Origin: Candidatus Thorarchaeota archaeon
GTDB lineage: Archaea; Asgardarchaeota; Thorarchaeia; Thorarchaeales; Thorarchaeaceae
DNA length: 10,515 nucleotides
Direction of reading: 5' to 3'
Assembly: GCA_016841005.1 (NCBI GenBank)
Contig: JAEORG010000241.1
Span: forward strand, 1-10,515
This document shows, one piece after another, positions 7,395-10,515 of the stretch (its first letter is position 1; each line of letters starts with the position of its first letter). The notes beneath the pieces are model-generated. The model saw only the letters and a list, made by a program, of their open reading frames with translations. It was not told where the DNA came from and made no database searches. The position numbers and the translations under genes are program-made.

Positions 7395-7402
7395 ATTATA
7401 TG
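7395..7402 (+). promoter_or_regulatory. AT-rich box upstream of the MFS gene
   Basis: ATTATATG lies about 31-38 nt before the TTG start of the MFS gene. If this is the TATA box, the message would begin close to the GAAGGAG site (7414-7420) or just after it, leaving almost no leader. Another upstream box may therefore be the real one. Confidence 0.3.
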
Positions 7403-7432
7403 ATAGTGTATTCGAAGGAGTAACGAAAAACT

Positions 7433-8884
7433 TTGAGTCGTGCAGCTAGACTACTAGGATTAGATGATGCTACTCCAGAAGGAATTAGGCTTTCCGTTAA
7501 ATTGGCAGCGCTAATACCAGCATTTTCAATTTCCTTTCAATTATCAACTACATTCTATATGATTTTCATTGCTGAGCAATTAGGAAATGGAGATTACCTC
7601 GTAGGACTTGGATTAGTTGGATTCTTACTCGTAATCCAGACAATAGTACAGACGGTTCTAGATTATCCCACTGGAGCACTTGGAGATACAATTGGTCACA
7701 GGTATGTAATTGCTTCAGCTCTTCTCTGTTATGCTGGTGCATTCTGGGTCACATCGTTGACAAATCCTCAATCTCCCTACTGGATGTTTGTGTTAATCTA
7801 TGTCTTACTTGGAATCGGATACTCTCAAGAGAGCGGCGCATGGGCATCATGGTTTGATAACAACTATCGGATTGCTATGCCTAAAGATACAGAACGAAAA
7901 CAATACGGAGTCTTTCAAGGACGACTTGGGATGCTCTCACAGCTAGTTACTACTGCAGTTATCATTCCAGGTAGTCTTATAGCACTGGTACTTCAACGAC
8001 AATGGGTTTTTCAACTTCAAGCAGTCCTCTCAATTCTCTTGGCTATCACAGTATTGAGAGTAATCACCGACCTTCCAGGTGCAAGGCCAGAGAAGAATCA
8101 GAGTCCTAGTTTTAGGGATTATGGAGAGAACATGAAAGAAGGTCTACTCTTCCTCAAGTCTAGTAAGTTCGTTAAACTTCTTGTATTAGGAGAGATAGTG
8201 TTATTCTGTGTGGGACCTGTTTGGGGAAGTCTACTCCTTTGGCCGTTTTACTTTTCATATTTGTTCACTGACATAGGGGTTTCCGGATTCAGGACTCTAA
8301 TATTTGCACCATTGGCACTTTCGAATGAGAGGTCAGGAGTGTGGGCGAAGAAGTTTGAACCAGAGAAGTGGATTCCAAGATTCAGAATATTTGGTTTCGT
8401 TGGATCTGCATTTAGCTTAATTCTTGCATCAATAATATTCATCTTTCCAGCACCTACGGAGCCAGGCGATGTCTTTAGCATTGTGTTTCCCGGGAGTTCA
8501 TTACCATTGTTCGAGTTTCCAGCTAGTACTATTATTCCTGTTGTGCTAACAGCTATACTCTTTGTTATGAGCTCACTTTTTGGTACAATAGCTGCTATTC
8601 TCACACAACGTGTAATAATCGATGTTGTTCCAAACAAGATTCGGAATGGATTTTACTCACTACGTGCGACTCTAATTGTATTGGCCTCATTACCACTTTT
8701 CCCATTCTTTGGATGGCTTACACCAGAATTTGGTTTTGCGGCTTCATTTTTCGTCTTCTTTATTATCACAACAATAGGTACAATCCTCATCTGGATTGCT
8801 TTCAAACAGCATATTCCGAGAGCTAAGGATCTGGATATCATTTGTGCCGATGAGGAAGAGATAGAGATAGCAGAGGTCACTTAG
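7433..8884 (+). CDS. Major facilitator superfamily (MFS) transporter
   Basis: A 483-residue integral membrane protein with about 11-12 hydrophobic segments. The first begins near residue 24, a charged central loop lies around 212-247, and an acidic soluble tail (CADEEEIEIAEV) ends the protein. The loop between segments 2 and 3 carries the MFS motif A, here GALGDTIGHRY (81-91), preceded by DYPT. SQESGAWASWFDNNY (131-145) corresponds to the segment 4-5 region seen in drug/metabolite efflux members. The substrate cannot be told from the sequence. The start is TTG at 7433: a stop lies 9 nt upstream in frame, no ATG occurs before the first membrane segment, and GGAG ends 12 nt before it, a somewhat long spacing. 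It is divergent from tldD and may share its control region. The role is likely export or uptake of a small molecule across the cytoplasmic membrane. Confidence 0.9.
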   Translation: MSRAARLLGLDDATPEGIRLSVKLAALIPAFSISFQLSTTFYMIFIAEQLGNGDYLVGLGLVGFLLVIQTIVQTVLDYPTGALGDTIGHRYVIASALLCYAGAFWVTSLTNPQSPYWMFVLIYVLLGIGYSQESGAWASWFDNNYRIAMPKDTERKQYGVFQGRLGMLSQLVTTAVIIPGSLIALVLQRQWVFQLQAVLSILLAITVLRVITDLPGARPEKNQSPSFRDYGENMKEGLLFLKSSKFVKLLVLGEIVLFCVGPVWGSLLLWPFYFSYLFTDIGVSGFRTLIFAPLALSNERSGVWAKKFEPEKWIPRFRIFGFVGSAFSLILASIIFIFPAPTEPGDVFSIVFPGSSLPLFEFPASTIIPVVLTAILFVMSSLFGTIAAILTQRVIIDVVPNKIRNGFYSLRATLIVLASLPLFPFFGWLTPEFGFAASFFVFFIITTIGTILIWIAFKQHIPRAKDLDIICADEEEIEIAEVT

Positions 8885-9000
8885 AAGGTCTTTAGAGTAC
8901 GATACTTGTTAATCTATTCTCTTTGATACGGACGGAACTTTAGTTACATCCCACTATTATTAGTCGCATTAGTGAAATAGATATGCGAGTAATTTTTACA
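8885..9000. other. Gene-free AT-rich stretch after the MFS gene
   Basis: No reading frame with coding character, strong hairpin or RNA gene is seen here. It contains pyrimidine-rich patches (about 8908-8925) and a T5 run (8993-8997) that may end the MFS transcript. The structured part of the intergenic region begins right after it. Confidence 0.4.
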
Positions 9001-9046
9001 ATAAACTCCCTACATGGTGTGGCCAAACACACCATGTAATGTTTAT
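9001..9046. repeat. Long two-part hairpin next to a TATA-like box
   Basis: The inner perfect 11-bp arms, TACATGGTGTG (9011-9021) and CACACCATGTA (9028-9038), enclose a 6-nt loop. Outside an asymmetric gap (4 nt on the left, 2 nt on the right), a second pair, ATAAAC (9001-9006) and GTTTAT (9041-9046), continues the stem. The right outer arm is part of a TATA-like box (TTTATAG, 9042-9048) on the plus strand. It may be a regulator's palindromic operator sitting on a promoter, or a DNA/RNA hairpin. The symmetry is seen; its role is inferred. Confidence 0.7.
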
Positions 9047-9048
9047 AG
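9042..9048 (+). promoter_or_regulatory. TATA-like box upstream of the structured leader
   Basis: TTTATAG reads toward the methyltransferase gene. Transcription from about 9070 would make a leader of roughly 240 nt to the ATG at 9309, covering the repeats and both downstream hairpins. The word TAGTACA overlaps the box (9046-9052) and recurs exactly 20 bp on (9066-9072), close to two helical turns, which also suggests protein binding. Confidence 0.4.
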
Positions 9049-9127
9049 TACAATTTTCCAACTTTTAGTACATAATGGCTTGCTTGACAAACCTTATTAG
9101 CGTACGTGAGCAGAATACTCTTGATGG

Positions 9128-9153
9128 TTCAATCATCACGATTCAATCATCAC
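9128..9153 (+). repeat. Tandem 12-nt direct repeat
   Basis: TTCAATCATCAC occurs twice (9128-9139 and 9142-9153), separated by 2 nt. The core CAATCATCA of each copy is complementary to TGATGATTG at 9172-9180, so each copy can pair with the same downstream segment. Confidence 0.75.
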
Positions 9154-9177
9154 TCATCAGTCCTTAGTGACTGATGA
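9154..9177 (+). other. Hairpin with mutually exclusive alternative pairings
   Basis: TCATCAGTC (9154-9162) and GACTGATGA (9169-9177) form a 9-bp stem with a 6-nt loop. The 3' arm overlaps TGATGATTG (9172-9180), which could instead pair with either copy of CAATCATCA (9130-9138, 9144-9152). An RNA from this region could therefore adopt at least three exclusive folds, the layout of an attenuator or switch. No known riboswitch class is recognised. Confidence 0.5.
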
Positions 9178-9206
9178 TTGCATAAGCAAATCTCTATCTC
9201 CGTAGC

Positions 9207-9237
9207 GAGAGGGGAGCGGTCCGCCGTTCCCCATCTC
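9207..9237 (+). other. GC-rich stable hairpin before the methyltransferase gene
   Basis: A stem of 13 pairs: GAGA plus GGGGAGCGG (9207-9219) pairs with CCGTTCCCC (9224-9232) and TCTC (9234-9237), with one G-U pair, one bulged A and a TCCG loop. It is far more GC-rich than its surroundings and is followed by a loosely T-rich stretch (9241-9251). This suits the end of a small RNA or a structural element of a long leader. No known RNA family is recognised. Confidence 0.55.
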
Positions 9238-9308
9238 CTCATTCTAATTTTGTGCGAAAGATTATCTGCATTCCAGTTAAACTTCTTCCTGAGGGTCGTA
9301 TACTAACA

Positions 9309-9824
9309 ATGAGCGACGACGGCGTGGATAGAAAGAAGGGAGTGAATGCTTTTCCTGCTATATTGGGGGGTGTGAATCTTATTGCAATACTACAAGTGGG
9401 TCTCTCAACAATGACGATGGGGGTAGGATTCTGGGATTTTCTCTTCATCATTATAGGTGCATATTTCTCACTTAAGACAGTACGATATATCTCGAAGGCT
9501 CATGAATCAAAGAAGACAAAAATAAGAACACAGGACCTTGCGAGCTTCCCAAAAAAAGGAATCTACTCAAAAATAAGGCATCCAATTGGAGCGGCTTTTC
9601 TCTATCTAAATATAGCATCAGTCCTGTTATTCAGATCTATTGGTTTGATTACAGTAGCACTCGTTTTTGGCGCAATGTGGTTCATATTAGCAAAGTACCA
9701 GGATAATATCCTAATCAATCAATTTGGAGAAGAATACGAAGAGCACATGAACCATGTAGGTATGTTTAGAGGGAAAGGAGATACAAGCCAAAGATTACAG
9801 GATACTGGATATAGTATGTACTAG
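9309..9824 (+). CDS. ICMT/PEMT-like integral membrane methyltransferase
   Basis: A 171-residue membrane protein. Hydrophobic segments lie at about 15-35, 38-56, 94-109 and 111-128. The loop KKGIYSKIRHPIGAAF (82-97) carries the Arg-His-Pro signature (90-92) of isoprenylcysteine carboxyl methyltransferases and phospholipid methyltransferases, which bind S-adenosylmethionine at the membrane face. FGEEYEEHMNHVGMF (139-153) is the usual C-terminal motif. The conserved Glu-Glu pair normally preceding it appears as Gln-Asp (131-132), a departure. Relatives methylate lipids, quinones or prenyl-cysteines; the substrate here is unknown. The start is ATG at 9309 with GAGGG 13-14 nt upstream. The frame is open back to a GTG at 9252 (190 residues), but those extra residues have no ribosome site or family match. 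It converges with the next gene with a 5-nt gap. Confidence 0.78.
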   Translation: MSDDGVDRKKGVNAFPAILGGVNLIAILQVGLSTMTMGVGFWDFLFIIIGAYFSLKTVRYISKAHESKKTKIRTQDLASFPKKGIYSKIRHPIGAAFLYLNIASVLLFRSIGLITVALVFGAMWFILAKYQDNILINQFGEEYEEHMNHVGMFRGKGDTSQRLQDTGYSMY

Positions 9825-9829
9825 TCTAC

Positions 9830-10515
9830 TCAGGACTCCATGAACTCAGGTGCTGGTATATCCACTTCTGTAATTTCATAAGACGAACTCATGAATTCAA
9901 CATGTCCAGCGATCTCGGTCAAGTTGCCTTCAGTCTGAGTAAGTCTAAAGGTACATCTTCGCGATTCCCCAGATTCGATTGTACCCACGCGTTGCATTCT
10001 GAAAGTGCCTGTCATTGTATCAATACCTGCAGGTAGAGAAACATCAACAACTACCATTTCGATCTTATGTTCAGAATTATTTTCAATGTCAACAAAAAGA
10101 ACAATCTCATCATGTCTCATCTGAATCAGGGAACGGACATCAACTTCTTTTCCTGTCTGAGATTCAGTTATCTCTACTGGTGGAACCTGCTTTGTTGTAG
10201 GAGCTTTCTGAGTGCTAGGTACTCTTCTAGAAGCCCTCTGTGAATAAGAAGGAGCAGGAGTGGAAGTCAGTGAAGCTCCTCCCATTAACCAATTTATGGC
10301 TAAAGGCGCTTCATAGACAATGTATGTCACAACTACGACAAATATTGAAACAGTAATAATAATCGTCAGCAGAATCAATCGGTTTTCTTCAACTCTAAAG
10401 ATATCAAATAGAGGCCCGACGATTGGTTGCCAAATTGGTCCCAGCAGTTGTTCTATTTCATCCCAAAAATATGGTCGAATATTCTGAGATCCTTGGCTAA
10501 TACTAAGGAAAATCA
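9830..10515 (-). CDS. Partial membrane-anchored protein with C-terminal Ig-like beta domain
   Basis: The frame is open from its TGA stop (9832-9830) to the right edge, about 227 codons, with no ATG or GTG start in the last 45. The in-frame TTG at 10378 would begin inside a hydrophobic helix, and the residues before it (for example RPYFWDEIEQLLGPIW and FDIFRVEENR) look coding, so the true start lies outside the window. Order from the edge: an amphipathic aromatic-rich segment, one long hydrophobic helix (LILLTIIITVSIFVVVVTYIVY), a Pro/Thr/Ser-rich linker of about 40 residues, then about 100 residues of alternating strands resembling the archaeal Ig-like domain (VDIENNSEHKIEMVVVDVSLP, GTIESGESRRCTF, AGHVEF, EITEVDIP). 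It is likely an anchored protein with an exposed beta-sandwich; topology and partner are unknown. Confidence 0.75.
   Translation of the reverse strand, partial: IFLSISQGSQNIRPYFWDEIEQLLGPIWQPIVGPLFDIFRVEENRLILLTIIITVSIFVVVVTYIVYEAPLAINWLMGGASLTSTPAPSYSQRASRRVPSTQKAPTTKQVPPVEITESQTGKEVDVRSLIQMRHDEIVLFVDIENNSEHKIEMVVVDVSLPAGIDTMTGTFRMQRVGTIESGESRRCTFRLTQTEGNLTEIAGHVEFMSSSYEITEVDIPAPEFMES

Noticed and set aside
8248..8637. 129-codon minus-strand frame inside the MFS gene
   Set aside because: It is antisense to a well-supported transporter, with no ribosome site or recognisable motif; the open frame is a by-product of codon use.
9121..9180. C/D box guide RNA on the minus strand
   Set aside because: Two GTGATGA words resemble box C, but correctly spaced CTGA D and D' boxes and guide segments between them are not found.
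9128..9180. CRISPR-like repeats
   Set aside because: There are only two copies of 12 nt separated by 2 nt, with no spacer-sized intervals and no cas genes.
9185..9250. tRNA-like fold around the GC-rich stem
   Set aside because: No acceptor, anticodon and T-arm set can be assembled; only one strong stem is present.
9252..9308. GTG at 9252 as the start of the methyltransferase
   Set aside because: It has no Shine-Dalgarno-like sequence and directly follows the T-rich end of the GC-rich hairpin. The added 19 residues have no family counterpart, and the ATG at 9309 gives a normal N-terminus. It is not fully excluded.

Overview
The window looks archaeal. Start codons are mixed (ATG and TTG). Genes are preceded either by purine-rich ribosome sites or by AT-rich TATA-like boxes with short leaders. 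The content (archaeal-type VIT1-like transporter, TldD/TldE pair, a Ras-like GTPase fold, a B-box-like zinc-binding membrane protein, a membrane-anchored Ig-like protein) fits an archaeon with many small GTPases, for example an Asgard lineage such as Thorarchaeota. That placement is inference from gene content only. No rRNA, tRNA, CRISPR array, transposase or phage gene is visible.

Layout. Positions 1-1981 hold a minus-strand cluster: a VIT1-family membrane transporter, then a D-cysteine desulfhydrase-like PLP enzyme 2 nt after it, then (after 69 nt) a zinc-binding membrane protein that runs off the left edge. A 157-nt divergent region with a palindromic AT box (2030-2045) separates this cluster from a plus-strand M32 metallocarboxypeptidase (2139-3650). 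That gene converges, across a hairpin, on a minus-strand small GTPase-like gene (4240-3695) whose nucleotide-binding motifs are all degraded. Upstream of it lies the minus-strand tldD-tldE operon (7245-4387), ending in its own hairpin. A divergent promoter region with a 9-bp inverted repeat (7246-7432) leads to a plus-strand MFS transporter (7433-8884).

Positions 8885-9308 carry no gene that I can support but are rich in structure: a long hairpin abutting a TATA-like box, tandem repeats that can pair in alternative ways, and a GC-rich hairpin. A membrane ICMT/PEMT-like methyltransferase follows (9309-9824). It converges, with a 5-nt gap, on a minus-strand membrane-anchored Ig-like protein (9830-10515) whose frame stays open to the right edge.

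Functional picture. Most genes are small-molecule or peptide housekeeping: cysteine/sulfide metabolism next to a metal transporter, peptide breakdown (M32, TldD/E) and transport. The parts most worth a second look are the pseudo-GTPase, the structured region before the methyltransferase, and the two edge genes that are easily missed because they use a TTG start or have no start in the window.
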